From NCBI GenBank assembly GCA_026120035.1, contig JALRME010000009.1, positions 868,001 through 932,000 on the forward strand: DNA of 64,000 nt, in the 5' to 3' direction. This document shows positions 46,001 to 57,927 of the stretch, one piece after another; position 1 is the first letter of the stretch; every line of letters starts with the position of its first letter. The position numbers and the translations under genes are program-made. The notes beneath the pieces were generated by a model, which ran no database searches, was not told the origin of the DNA, and saw only the letters and a list, made by a program, of their open reading frames with translations. This DNA is from Coleophoma eucalyptorum (taxonomy: Eukaryota; Ascomycota; Leotiomycetes; Helotiales; Dermateaceae).

Positions 46001-47800
46001 CCGTCCATCTTCCTGTCGAATGATTCGGATTCCACCGTGCTTCGACATTCCGTAGACAATGAAGTTGTTGGATGCTGTAAGAAGAGTACGATCAATTTGG
46101 TCGAACTCCTTTTTCAAGCGAGCAATGTCCATCAGGATTTCAGATCTGAAGAGAGCACGAGGTTCTTCGGCATCCTTGATCGTGATGGTGATCCAGGGCT
46201 TCATTGGGAAGTTGTAGACCTTGACAAGAGGCTCAGGTTCTTTCTCCAGGCCGTCTTCAGCATCAGCACTTTCCCAGCTATCGGCGATGTGGCCTTGAGC
46301 AGTCTCATCGATAATATCTTTGACGGCTTCAGCAACGGGAGCAGGAAGATCGTCGAGTGCGCCAGTGTTCTCTTCCTTCTCCAACTCTTTCTTGATGTCA
46401 ATTGCAGCAGTACGTGCTGCGTTTTCAAATTCAGACTCGGTCTTGGCATCAAGCATCTCATTCATATCTTGCTCAATGTGTGCTTGAGATTCCTTTTGCT
46501 CGGCCTCGGCCAAGGCACGCTCAACCTCTTTATCCACTTGGTTCCCAACTTCGCTCAGGGCTTCGGCAACAGTTTCCTTATTGCTAGAGGCGCCAATACC
46601 AATCATAGCTTCGAGCGGTGTGCGTCCGTCTGCTAGAGGGGTTGATGGGCCTGAAGATTCTACAGGTGTAGATTCAATCTTCCTCTTAGTGTGGGCTGGG
46701 CTGGAGATGTTGCTCTGCTCATCGATCTTCCGCTTGTTATCTGAGGATTCACCACTCTCGCGCTTCAGAATTTGAAAGGCTGGGGGTGGTGCTGGAGAAG
46801 AAACTTGAGCAGGGGTAGAAGGTTTTGGAGTGCGGCGAGGTGACGATGCAGCAAGCTGGTCAAATGGGTTGACGTAGGTAAACATGCTCTGGGGAGGTTT
46901 GGAAGCTGGAGCTGGAGAGCTCTTAGCAGAAGGAGCCTTCTCTTTGCTGAGAGGTTTATCAACACCTTCGGCTGCAGCTGATTCCATTGTGTTCATATCC
47001 AGCTGGGCTTCTAAGGCTTGTGCCAAATCCACAACTTCATCCACAACGTTCTCCTTCACTGATTGAGCAGCGCTCTTTGTTGGCGTAGTAGAAGCTGCGT
47101 CATTTTGCGGAGGCTTTGGCTGGTTAAGAAGACGAAGAAGGTAGGCTTGGGTATCTGCAGGAGGTGAGGTAGCTGCAGAGGGCCAACTGGAAGTCTGTGG
47201 TTGAGCAGCGGCCACAAGTTGAGGGGACTGCTGCTGTGCAGGCTTTGTGTTCGCAGAGCCCATCAGTGCGGCGAGCAGATCAGATGAAGAGCCTGCGCGT
47301 CCCTGGCTTGGTGTGCTTACTTGCCTCAAGAGCTCTGGTGACGCATTGTAACTCGCAGAGGTATCCCGGGAAACAGGCAGAGCTGGAGCACCAATTGGAG
47401 CTGGTCCGCTGGGAGAGCTGCTGGAAGGTTGACTGAACTTGAGCAGGTTCAAGAGGCTTGATGTTCGGTCCGCGTTGGATGAACCACCAACAGCAGGCGA
47501 CATGCGCGGTTGAACGTACTCGGGGTTGGGGCTCATAATTGCAGAACTATGGTGAGGCTGTTGGTTATATGCAGGTGTAGGTGTGGCTGCAATTGAGGAG
47601 ACCGAAGGTTGCTCATAGTCATGTTGTTGTTGGGGCTGAGATGGTTGGCCACCAAAATAGGCGTTGTTGTTATAGTAGTTCGTACTGGGCTCTAGATTGA
47701 TAGGCTTGTTGTTGCTGTTGCTCTGATTCTGTCGGAGTTGTGCAAACAACGAATCCAAATTGCCAGCGCCAGAGCCAGGCCCAGCTGGAAATCCAGACAT
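43024..47800 (-). CDS. EDC4-like enhancer of mRNA decapping (WD40 propeller scaffold)
   Basis: Two exons on the minus strand: 47800-43343 and 43293-43024, giving 1575 aa. Residues 1 to about 520 are disordered, Gln/Ser/Pro/Ala-rich with acidic coiled parts. A beta-propeller region starts near PMKPWITITIKD (about 530) and runs through FFAVGRGKSIHIIWPS, DDTTIVSLDKAGRVKFWDVRS and GMKQNHTLQLWDLALGKPV. A second disordered stretch is followed by long helical coiled coils (about 1150-1400). The C-terminal EDC4 module contains EEYDQMLETISTAMHEGNYE, AIIRWLQTGREHEFF and ELSPLMLLSVG, and is completed by the last exon. In other eukaryotes EDC4 (Ge-1/Hedls) scaffolds Dcp1-Dcp2 in cytoplasmic P-bodies. The N-terminal motif LDSLFAQLRQ could be a short interaction helix. 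Confidence 0.88.
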
Positions 47801-48481
47801 GGTGTTGAAGTGATCGAGCGCACCGGAGGCGCAAAACCAGATTGTAGATCGCTCAGAATAGTAGATTTGATTGAAAATCGATAGCAGGTTTCAAAAGGAA
47901 TTGAGGAAGGCGGGTAACCAACACTGGCAATAAAGACAGCTCTTGCGTGTTGGCAAGAGATGCTGTCCTTATGGAGTGGTGGCTGTTGGAGGTGAGGTGA
48001 AGGTGAAAGATCATCAATGATGGTGGAGAAAGAATGGCAGCACTTCAATCAACAGGATCCAAGCTCTATCGAAAAAGGGAATCGGCCCAATCAGAAACGA
48101 GGCTCCGACTGGACTTGGACCGCCTTTCGCGAATCTGCGAAGGCGCCTTATGTCAGCCAGCGTCAATGGACAGGATTCATCGATCCAAGGACCTGTGCAA
48201 CAACCACAACGGGTTTGCCACGAGAATTAATCCCTTGTAACACAGTAAGAGGCTCAGACGCTTCTCATATCTCACGCGAAGTCGATCCAGCCTCCTCGCG
48301 ATCTCCCTTCGCATCGATTTATTTGCGCCTCGCTATAAGGCAGTCGCATCCGCCGGATGAAAGCATAAGCTTCAGATCAGAACGACCGCGGTGTCTATCG
48401 AACACCGAAACAAAGAAACGACATGTTCTGTCTAAGAAGGTTGGCTAACTCAATATCCTCTACTATAGACCTGCAGCTAAC
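47801..48481. promoter_or_regulatory. Upstream region of EDC4
   Basis: 681 bp before the EDC4 start. Open frames on both strands show no domain. It may serve as a divergent promoter if the small frame at 48482 is a gene. Confidence 0.35.
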
Positions 48482-48936
48482 ATGTTTCAAGTTGGCTTCC
48501 CCTCCTCTTCATCCCTACTAACGCCTCACCCATCTTCATCTTCCTCTTCTTCGTCTGCACCTACTTCCTCAATCGGCCATGTGTCTATTGCTCGTTCCTC
48601 CTCCTTATCTTATTCGCCTCATCATGTCACTGGTCAGACCACTGCTTTTTCGACTTCAGCAGTAACTGGTTTGAGCCTCGGCACCAACCTGCAACTCTAC
48701 CGCCTGAGATTGTAAACTCGTCGATTTTGAGCAACCAAACACTTGACCAGGTATCGATATATGCTGGGGCTCTGAACAATACAGCTTCTTCTCTGGCTGG
48801 AACTGCATTGGAGGAAGCTAAACGGCGGTTGGCCATGCGCACAGAATGGACTGGCATTGGTGTGGAATGGCTGAGAAGTCTTCTGGGCAGAAGGGAATGG
48901 AAGCTACCATGCGTAGACGTGGTCATCAGGCTATGA
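48482..48936 (+). CDS. Possible small gene, exon model unresolved
   Basis: An ATG frame (48482-48715) encodes a Ser-rich segment. A second frame, shifted by +2, is open from just upstream of it through 48936 and ends in the more protein-like LDQVSIYAGALNNTASSLAG and EWTGIGVEWLRSLLGRREW. The part of the second frame that overlaps the first is hydrophobic (IFLFFVCTYFL, FLLLILF). I could not find a GT-AG intron that joins the frames, so this is either a spliced small gene with a non-obvious junction or a frameshifted relic. No family is recognised. Confidence 0.25.
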
Positions 48937-49284
48937 AGTAGGGACTCTCGAAGGTTGATGCATGACCTTCAGACTGCATATTGTTGGCGTTTAAGGTAGT
49001 GGGTCAAACATTTGGGTCTAGGGAACCATACAGGATTATAACATGGATGGTTAGTAGGCATTTAATCAGTGCCATGGGATGCATTGGTCGGCGCACTTGT
49101 ATGCTTGATAGCAATTTAGATGACTACGTCGATATGGATTTTCAGAATGAATATGGGCTTAGCAATTTGCAGCACAAAGAGGTCTAGGACTATGATGGGA
49201 TGTTCAGCTTGCAAGTAGCCATATTCCCATACGGTGTTTGCGCGAAATCGCCTTATTGGATTGAATATAGTTATGTTCTTCATA
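48937..49284. other. Short intergenic region
   Basis: About 350 bp that should include the 3' UTR of the thioesterase gene. No gene is seen. Confidence 0.4.
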
Positions 49285-50243
49285 TTATAACTTTCCCTTA
49301 ACAATCTCTCTTCCTTCTGCATCCCACATATCATCCCACTCCACCCGGTACTTATTGTGTTCTGGTTGGGTAGGAACACGGACTTTATGGTGCTCAGCAG
49401 TACAATATATTGTTTTCCCATCAACACTTGTCATAGTTCCTCTAATCATGGCCATCGTTCTTCCGGCACTTGTTACCACACTTTTAAGGCGTACTGTGGT
49501 GCCTATCGCGCAAGTCAGAGCTGGAGATGAAGGGTTGAAAACGGTAGAAGCTTACCAATCGGGATTGCTCTCAGGTAACTAATATTCAACGTTCTTGTTA
49601 CACCACCTAAGAAGCTGAAAGGGATGTTAGCCCTTGACATCAAAGTCCGAGAATAGGTCTAGCAGGGTAAAGAAAGCACCAAAGACGTACTCCCAATATC
49701 CGGGCTTAGCCAGTGGGCCCAAGGCACTTGTTGTGCACATATCAAAGATCACGCCTGCAGCACCGCCATGCATAACTCCGTTGAGATTGCCATATCGCTC
49801 GTCTATGAAGAATTCAAATTCTACCACTCCTTCCGGACTGGCGTCGATGATTTTGCAATTCTAGAGCAGGTTTATGGTCAGCCTGTACCAGGCTAATTTG
49901 GAAGCAGGTCAGATGTTCATGGAGACTTACGTCCATGACATGTCTGTCGAAACCGTTGAAGTTTGTTCCAGCTGCTATGAGTCGGTATCTGGAAAGTTGT
50001 TAGTATTGTTATATCAAGAATTGTCAAGATATATGAAATCAAATGAAGAAAGGGAAATTTGATATTTCCCGGAGGTTGTGAGTTGGGTGATCGAGTACCA
50101 GCTCTACTTATGCAATACAATCTCAACAAGCAATAGGATTTAAATTGAAACAACTGATCGAGAAATAGAACCAGTAATACTACCGACCTATTAAATATAG
50201 CCTCAACGGCTTTAATAGCCTTCCCTCTCGTTTCTGAAGCCAT
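49285..50243 (-). CDS. Hotdog-fold thioesterase (PaaI/ACOT13-like)
   Basis: Five short exons on the minus strand: 50243-50188, 49988-49931, 49860-49691, 49614-49556, 49502-49285; 186 aa, all phases agree. The hotdog signature is RYGNLNGVMHGGAAGVIFDM, with the HGG of the active-site turn, followed by TTSALGPL, FLGGVTRTLNISYLRAIPIG and RLKSVVTSAGRTMAMIRGTM. Such proteins hydrolyse acyl-CoA thioesters, commonly in mitochondria or cytosol. No clear targeting peptide is seen. The donor of the first intron is GTCGGT, which is unusual, and that intron is the longest (199 nt). The GA|GTACGT donor at 49690 was preferred over read-through because it restores the GGV-TRTLN segment typical of the family. 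Confidence 0.88.
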
Positions 50244-51897
50244 CTTGGAGACTCAAACTGGAATACTTCCTTGAGGGTCTCTTTCCCCGCAGAAGCCGAG
50301 CTGAGAACCGTCTCAAGGATTCTGCAGGAGTCTTAGGAAGTAGGGGAAGAATGCTTCAATCAAGGTGGCTAATTTGAAACGTTGAGAATGATACTGGTTT
50401 GCTCATGATAAGTAAGTTGCTGGAAAGAACGTGCGTATAAGCCTTGGGTAAGGAAGACGGAACTAAGTAGAACAAGCCGAGGTTGGAAACCTGGTCGCTT
50501 CGCGGTAAGATTTGCCTTACAATTGACGTCACGTGGTCGCGAATCAAAGAACAATGCAGGGCGTTGCCTTAGGTCCAAAACGGCGAACATTGTTGTTGCT
50601 AGTAGATGAAAATTGGTAGTGGTCGAGTGGTATTAGGCTGAGTTTGCAAAACTCTAGTCCGAATGCTCTAGTTTCTGGTCAAAACTCAAAGTATCATGGT
50701 TTCCCACAAATACAGCCTTCAACTTATTGCAAAGCACCGTACTATCTTCAAACCTGATTACGTCAATCTTCAACTTCACATGCTCACAATAGTAGGTCAG
50801 ATGGCTTTCTCTATACTCTTCGTAACCACTATCACCCTCCGTCTTAGTAGATCCTGTCTGAGCATCCCCAAATCTACCTATCCAAGCTCACTGCCCTAAT
50901 AAGCGCAGCCGGTTTCTATTTGCTATCTAAAATAGCAGATAGATTGACAACATCCCGGTTGCGCAGTCCTGGGACTGAATGCGATGTTACGGCTGTCTCT
51001 GTGCAGTTAGCAGTTAGCACAAGCTGGACCAGTTCATCGACGACTTTGGGCCTGGTCGCGGTGAACATGAAAATGCCCCTGGGCAAGGTGGGTCCGAGGC
51101 CATGAGAAGCTTTGGATATTACCGCAAAGACATTTGTGTTTCTTGGTTTGAGTAGTAGCGCTTTGGCGGCGACTTGAGTGAGTTCATAAGGAAATAAGAT
51201 CTAACAGTTGCTAACACGTAGGTGTGAGCAATTCCAGTGCTTTGGAGCAGAGAAGGCTAATACCCTATTGCCATCATCATACTGTTCCTTTTGAAGCAAG
51301 GCCATATCTATACCTATAATTTTCGAGTCTTGCAGTGATCTCATGCGACAGGCAGTTCCTCGTTGTTCCATAAACCGAGAAGCTCAACCGTAGAACGCAC
51401 CGTGAGCTGCAGGCAGTTAAGCGAAGTTCTAAATCGTTTTGACTGTCACGAAGTTCGTCTCTTCTCCTTGACGACCCTCTTTGGTTAAGCAACAATACAT
51501 CTGATAAGCGGGTCGAGTAGAGGGAAACCCATACTCTTGACTATAATCGAGTAAGATTGCCTCCGCATTGCAAAAGAACATTCATCCATATATATCCCTG
51601 GTATATCATATTTTCCCCCTGCCAATGAGAAAGATCCTCAATCTGACATATCATAGAACTACACGAGAAACCTGGATTCCAAGGCAAGACGAGATTTCAG
51701 GTTCATGACGTGGAAGAAAAAGAGACTGATATTGCTTCAAGATAGCCTGTAGGCTTGCTGAACTTTCGTCGTCGTTGCGAGTACCAGGATCTAGGTGACT
51801 GATGATCTGTCAAGTGTTCTTGTAGCGAGTTTTCTTGGTCCACCAACTTTCCAATCCATAGGTACTCAAAACACCAAGACTCAGAACATCCACAACG
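50244..51897. other. 1.65-kb intergenic region
   Basis: Divergent promoters of the thioesterase and MYND genes. At about 50617-50690 there is a sequence with tRNA-like D-arm and anticodon-loop features but no proper T-arm; not called. No gene is supported. Confidence 0.45.
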
Positions 51898-52914
51898 ATG
51901 TCTTCACCAAAATCAGACGAGGTCCTAGATCTCTACTCCATCGCCCTCCTGGTCAACTATGAACAAACAAGCAGCGAGCCACGCTTCCGCTCAGCCAAAC
52001 TTGTTGAGCTAGCCAGCCAAACAGACCAGTTATTCCCACGATGCTTACCAGAATTCAAAGCACTAGGCTGGGAGCTCAACAAGAAGAACCAAGGATTTCT
52101 ATTCAACACATCATCCACCACAACAGAAGCGTCCGCAACCCCTGACAAACCCTCAAACATGCTTCAAGAGCAAACCCACACCTCGCTAAGCCATCTCACG
52201 TCCCACGAACTCGAGACCATCTTCCACCAAGTGCGCAGCCACGACGGATGCTACAAGACCATCCGCCTGCTGCAGTTATTCTTCTCGCGCTACTCACCAG
52301 AGCAACAACTGCACGTCCGCACAACCACGGGCGATGAGTTCCTCACCACGGTCTCGGAACGCGTGATTATGGAATGGGATTTCATCTCCCCCTCTCAAAT
52401 CACCCTCTCGACCGTGGTCGAAGACAGCAACCCTACGCCCACGACGCACGTCACGGGGCAAGGTGAGAAGATGATGCACGCAACGCTGGGCTTTGCGGCC
52501 AATGAGGATGAGAATGTGAGGACGGTGTTGGATCTGGCTTCGATGCAGTTCGGAGAGCTGGGGAGGGGGTTGAAGTCGAATGGGCTGTTTGCGCTGGAGT
52601 CATTGGATCAGTATTATGATCGTATTAAGAAGGTTGCTGCCGGTACGGATGGTTCGACTATGAAGCTTTCGAAATTGATTGCCGAGACGTCGGATGATGT
52701 GTGGTTAGAAGAAGTGGCTGAGAGAGTCAAGATGCGATGGGACAAGAGAGACGAGGAGCCGTGGTGCGCACATTGTGGTGCTCCAGGTGAAGCTGGGAAG
52801 AAGTTGAAGAAGTGTAGTCTGTGCCCAGTGTTTTATTGCAGCGTGGAGCATCAGAAGGAGAATTGGCCATCTCACAAGTCGGTATGTGCTGGGAAGAAGG
52901 GTAAAAAGGCATAA
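51898..52914 (+). CDS. MYND-type zinc-finger protein
   Basis: Single exon, 338 aa. The C-terminal 45 residues form a MYND finger: CAHCGAPGEAGKKLKKCSLC then FYCSVEHQKENWPSHKSVC, with the full C-C-C-C-C-C-H-C ligand series. MYND fingers bind proline-rich peptides and often sit in regulators or methyltransferases. No SET domain is present here. The N-terminal 290 residues are alpha-helical-looking, without a recognised domain (DLYSIALLVNYEQT, FKALGWELNKKNQGFLF). It is probably a cytoplasmic or nuclear protein with no signal or membrane segment. The ATG lies in CACAACG-ATG, a good fungal context. Confidence 0.85.
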   Translation: MSSPKSDEVLDLYSIALLVNYEQTSSEPRFRSAKLVELASQTDQLFPRCLPEFKALGWELNKKNQGFLFNTSSTTTEASATPDKPSNMLQEQTHTSLSHLTSHELETIFHQVRSHDGCYKTIRLLQLFFSRYSPEQQLHVRTTTGDEFLTTVSERVIMEWDFISPSQITLSTVVEDSNPTPTTHVTGQGEKMMHATLGFAANEDENVRTVLDLASMQFGELGRGLKSNGLFALESLDQYYDRIKKVAAGTDGSTMKLSKLIAETSDDVWLEEVAERVKMRWDKRDEEPWCAHCGAPGEAGKKLKKCSLCPVFYCSVEHQKENWPSHKSVCAGKKGKKA

Positions 52915-55900
52915 GGATTTCAGGAGGTCTGGATGATGCTGGAGAGGTGCGGTTCTTAAGCGAGCGATTTCATCATACTGAAGCAATAAGTGCATACCAA
53001 GCATGATATCAAATCAATCAAGAGGATTTATTATTTTGTATCTGATCAGTTCTAGTCATGACCAAAGCCTTATCGATATCTTATGATGCTGTCAATGCTC
53101 ACAAAACACTCCTGGGCGCTCACCTTGACCGTACCCAGGCAGCGGCCACTGGCTAAAGCGTTTTAGCTCAACACTTTGCCGCCCTTGAAGGTACTCATAG
53201 TCACGGTCAATTGTGCAGCGCAGATATCAACCAACTACTCCTTGGAAGACTTCCCACAGATCTGGTTAGGGGAAGTATTCCTAGACAAGTTCTCTTGCCT
53301 TCTGCGCCTGGAAATGTGATACCCTGGTATTCAACCGTAATATCCCCTATGAATCACAACCTATAGATCAAATGGTGTAAAAATAGTTACGGAGTGGGTG
53401 CTCTCCAGCAATAGCAGGCTGATTTTGTAGTTGACTTCACCCCCAAAGATTGGAACATCCAAGTCTCGGAGCATCCTTATTCCAACTTTGATAAAGTTGG
53501 CACACAATCAGATATTGGATTGGAGGACCAAATAAAACCATATTACTCAAGAACTTAGTAATATAATCATCGACCGAAGGTTTATTGTAGTTACAAAAGA
53601 TCGAGTTCCCACAAGTAAGCGAACAAGTAACCCAAGATATCTTGCCTAGCAACGGCACTCAATTACGGTACTCTTTGGAGACTTAAACCATTCTTCCATC
53701 AGAATTGGCGTCTCCTATAATTAGAATTACCTTTGGATGCCAATCGGGTCTCTTGATTGTAACCAGGCCAACCCGAGTACCAAAGCCTTTTGCGGTTCAT
53801 TCTCTATCCAAGAGACACCATTTGCTCGGTTTGGATTTAGGATTGTACGCGCAAACGGGCTGCAGACCAGGTAAAAATCTCCCCTTAGGACATATATCGA
53901 CGAGGTATATTCTAACCTCAGATCAACGAGAATATGCTGCTGCAATTTCGGGACATCGAGCTCTGAGGATCTCAAGCTGCTGCTCCTGGACAAACAATAC
54001 TTCCTCGGACGTGATTTAAAGCCAATAAGACCATTGTTTGTAGCTATTGCAGTTCTGAGTAGCTCCAACCTTGGAATTACTGTTGGTAACGGCTACATTC
54101 TTAGCGCTAAAAATCAAGAACCGCAGGAATGTTGCTCGCAAGACTTATTTTGAGAGGGCAGAATCCATCCGGAACGGAGCACTATGACGGTATCTGAGTG
54201 TCTTTGATCTCTTGGAACATTCCGATCTGCATGCCTGCATAAAATAGACTTGCAAAACAAATGCAGTATTCTATCCAAGTCAGTAGCTAACAATCACGTG
54301 TCCATTTATAGGCACTGAGAAACAGGCGAAGTAAAGCACCATCGAGATGCATTCGTCAGCTCATAGAAGAGAAAGGTTAGCAAAAGATAGTGTGTATAGA
54401 AAGCGTTTGACCCAGACATGACCCAATGCAGGGTGAAGAAGTCAAACGCTCATAGCCTTCTTCCCCGCGAGTTCCGGCACTTGGCTGAATTGGTCTAGTG
54501 ATATTACTCGCTATGTAGTACACGGGAAACGGCACTCGAGTCTCCCGAGATGAGAGTCCCCACGGTGTGTAAAAGCAAACAGTAGCTCGGGCTCTACCTT
54601 CTGCCAAACCTTGATAATAGAAAATCTTACTCACTAAGCCCGCACCATAGAGAGGCTGTGAAAGCGGAAGGGTTTAGCGCCGGTCTGAAGTTTTGGGGAG
54701 TGAGACCGTATCTGTTTGACGTACATGCGGGACGAAAGGCTTGTTTTCTCGTTCCCGTCGTTTCTGGGCGCGCGGATCTGCTTACTCTCTCGTCCGGGGT
54801 AAGGTGATGTGACGTGAGGGGTTGCTGGCTTGGAATGAGGTTCATAATGCTCTCGTACGAAGAGTCCTCTCTCCGGGACCTCCTTAATGTTTCGTCCCAA
54901 ACCGAATTTAAATCCGACAAATGCGCACGCGACCTTTCCACCAGATGCCGGGATGCGATGGGATGGGGTGATTGCCAAGACTACCCAGCCGGGAAAGAAG
55001 GGAAATTGGGTAAATGCGAGTTGGCGTGCGTGCATGTACGTAGATCTGGGTGCGCGTTGTGCGAATGAGGCTGACTCGCTATTTCTCGCAACCTTTCAGA
55101 GAGACTCTTGAGGACAATTCAGACTTTTGTTCCTTTTCGCTTTTGAACATTGTCGTTGTGGTGGAAGGTTAAGGTTTAAGTTCAGCGTCAGAGAGTTTGT
55201 ATGTCTGAGTTTGGACGCTCATCTTACGCTTGCCATCGTGGCTGAAGACTCGCGTAGTTCCTCAAATAGTATCCGCCCCGTTGCTGTGTCGGCTAAATAA
55301 ATAAAATACTCATCAGGTCAGATTGCAAGGACCCAATGGCCGCGTACCTCTGTAGAAGATGGGCACAAGAAGCGCACAAGAATAGCTGTCCATAATATCA
55401 ATTTGGGATCCGATCGGAATGGGCTATTCGGGATTGCTTGAGCCTCTGACGTGCTCGCAGCTTAGGCAAAGGCTCATATTCTTTGGCGTTGGGCACGGGT
55501 TGGTAGGGAAGTGCCAGAGGAATAGAGGGTCAGAGGGGCCAGAGTGATTGAGTGATTGAGTGATTGAGTGTACTGCATCCCAAAGTCCTCCCCTCCGCAA
55601 TCCCGAAGGAAGGCAAGGGCCCAGTGAAAAGAAGGAGGGAAAAGAAGAATGAAAGTAAGCTTAGCGCTGTAGCAAGTCTTGTTTAGGAAGGTATCTTCAC
55701 AGCTACGGTGTATGCTGTTGTAGTCAGACGGGATCCAACGTATCGTACATCCAGACGGTACCGTGGCACAACCACCAAGTCATCATGGAGTCTCTACGGC
55801 TTATCTTATCACGCCTCCCCCCGGCACACACAGCAGAAAGGGGGCTTGATGGCTGAAGTGGCAGATCAACCGTCGGAGGTCGGAGCCACCGGCCAGCCAA

Positions 55901-56880
55901 TCACCCGCCAGGCCTGAGCCCGCCACACTCGTCCCAAGACCAGACCATGGGATCCTGGTCGTGTCGGGGCCGCTTCCCTGTTCATGGACACGCAAGTCGG
56001 GAAACGTACACACGACCAGACTCCATGTTCATGATGCTCTGCTCCTCCACTTTCTTCGTAGCTTCTCCTGCTTTGCCGCCTGGCTGGCCAACCATGACAG
56101 GTCGCGTACGAGTCGCATGCCCACTTTGGATCGATGCTGCCATACAATTTTACTGTATTGCGCATTTGACAGGATTGGACATGGGCACAACTTCCGCAAT
56201 GAGAGAGCCGCGTAGAAAGGAAGAGAGAGTTAGATGGAGACCTGACTGGTAATCATGGATGATCCGAAAGACGCCTTATCCTCCCTCCCATCCCCACTCG
56301 CTCTTGTACTCTTGTATTCTTATGCCCTTGTGCTCTCTTGCCTTTTCTCGACTTCTCAGGTCTTCCTCTTCGTCGCCACCATCATCACCATCACCACAGC
56401 TCATCCGATTCCCTCCCATTCCATCACACCTACTACCTCTTGTGCCCTGCGCGCCTTCCTACCCTATCGGGTAACTGAGCTCGTGACGGCCATCTTGGCA
56501 GCCGACGCAAAGATCTTGTTATTTGTCCCATCTTTTCCTCTCCTCTCCTAGCCTCTTTCTGTCATTTTGATTCGAAGGAGCCAAGGGCACTATCCTCGCT
56601 CATCCTTCCGTCATAAGGCTGTGCGCTCTTGTCGCCAAGCACGCTTCATTGCTGTGTTCCTTGGCTCTGACTCCACTCAGCTTTAGGAGCGACGAGCCAG
56701 CTCTTTACTTATAACCATCCGCTTCTCTGGCCCCATTTGAGAGCAGCAAACAAGGCAAGGTGTGCGTGCCACTCGACCTAAAATATCAGACAGATTTCTC
56801 TCCTGCTTGGTTGTTGTTCTCTCGTCTATCAATCACTGAGCTTTGGGATTCTCTTGCCTTGTTTACCATTCTTCGCTACC
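52915..56880. other. 4-kb intergenic region
   Basis: No complete gene is supported. A nearly open plus-strand stretch (about 53058-53365, one internal TAA) is discussed as a finding. Many overlapping open frames at 53.7-56.5 kb lack family signals. A (GTGATTGA)n repeat is at 55543-55570. The last 600 bp before the next gene are pyrimidine-rich (promoter of the LicD-like gene). Confidence 0.4.
55543..55570. repeat. (AGTGATTG)n octanucleotide repeat
   Basis: Just over three tandem copies of GTGATTGA. Seen directly. Confidence 0.9.
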
Positions 56881-57927
56881 ATGAAGATTCAACGCCTGTT
56901 TTCTGCCCTCTCGACCGCTCTCCTCCTTGCTCCCGCGCTCGCAGCGCCATCAGCACAACCCGATCCAAATGAGTCAACCCTTGATACGAGAGATCCTTCG
57001 ATACCAGCGGGGGCTGGAAGACCTTTCAATGCCATTAAAAAGCCAAAGCCTGTAGACACGAAGTATTTCAAAGAACCTGGCGGGGACGATGCTCTGGGTC
57101 ACTATGATAATAGATACTACACCGGAACCCAGGTCGGCTACGAGGAGCACCGCAATTCCTTACGCTACCTGATTCGCGCATACCTCACCGTTTTCCGCGA
57201 ACATAACATCGAGACCTGGATCGCTCACGGTACTTTGCTGGGCTGGTGGTGGAATGGAAAGATCATGCCATGGGACCCCGATCTCGATGTGCAGGTGTCA
57301 GCCAGTACCTTGGTGTGGTTAGGAAAGAACATGAACATGACTTTCCACGATTACGTTGGTAGATCACCGAGCGGAGAGGAGATACACCGACGGTACCTGC
57401 TGGATATCAACCCGAACTCGGTTGAGAGAGTGAGAGGCGATGGCATGAACGTCATTGATGCTCGATTTATTGATACCAGCAATGGCATGTTCATCGATAT
57501 CACGGGACTAAGCGAGACAAACCCAAGCTCCCAGCCTGGCGTTTGGAGTTGTAAGAACTACCATCGCTACCGCACGCGCGATCTATACCCCATGCGAGAA
57601 ACTGTATTCGAGGGAGTGCCGGCGACGGTGCCTTATAGCTTCGACAAGATCCTGATTGAGGAGTATAGTCAGAAAGCTCTCACCACGACTTCCTTCCACG
57701 GGTATGTTCATCTCCTACACTCTTCCTTGGCTTCTTCTTGACTGATGATTTGATCTAGACACAAATGGATTGCGGAGAAGAAGGAATGGATTGCGGATGG
57801 GCAGCAGCAAGCCACTATTGGACGAAGGAAGCGAAGCTCCGAAGCCATCGCGCCACATGTTCCAGGGAGTATCCAAGTCAAGCAGTCCAGCACTGGATTG
57901 AAGAACCTGAAGACGATCTTTACATGA
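56881..57927 (+). CDS. Secreted LicD-family protein (Mnn4-like, mannosyl phosphorylation)
   Basis: Two exons: 56881-57701 and 57759-57927, giving 329 aa. The signal peptide is MKIQRLFSALSTALLLAPALA. The diagnostic nucleotidyltransferase-like LicD segment is WIAHGTLLGWWWNGKIMPWD followed by PDLDVQV, with the acidic pair for metal and nucleotide-sugar binding. VIDARFIDTSNGMFIDITGL and the CKNYHRYRTRDLYPMRETVFEG segment (cited in part) are also typical. Relatives transfer phospho-groups to glycans (fungal Mnn4 in mannose phosphorylation, LicD in phosphocholine transfer), so cell-wall glycan decoration in the secretory path is the likely role. The C-terminal HKWIAEKKEWIADGQQQ is basic. The 57-nt intron restores the GG|A frame. 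An open frame upstream of the ATG is leader. Confidence 0.88.

Noticed and set aside
50617..50690. tRNA-like sequence with a D-arm resembling Leu/Ser tRNAs and a TTGCAAA anticodon-like loop
   Set aside because: The anticodon stem has a T-T mismatch, the T-arm (GGTCAAAACTC) departs from the B-box consensus and no acceptor stem pairs. At most a degenerate relic.
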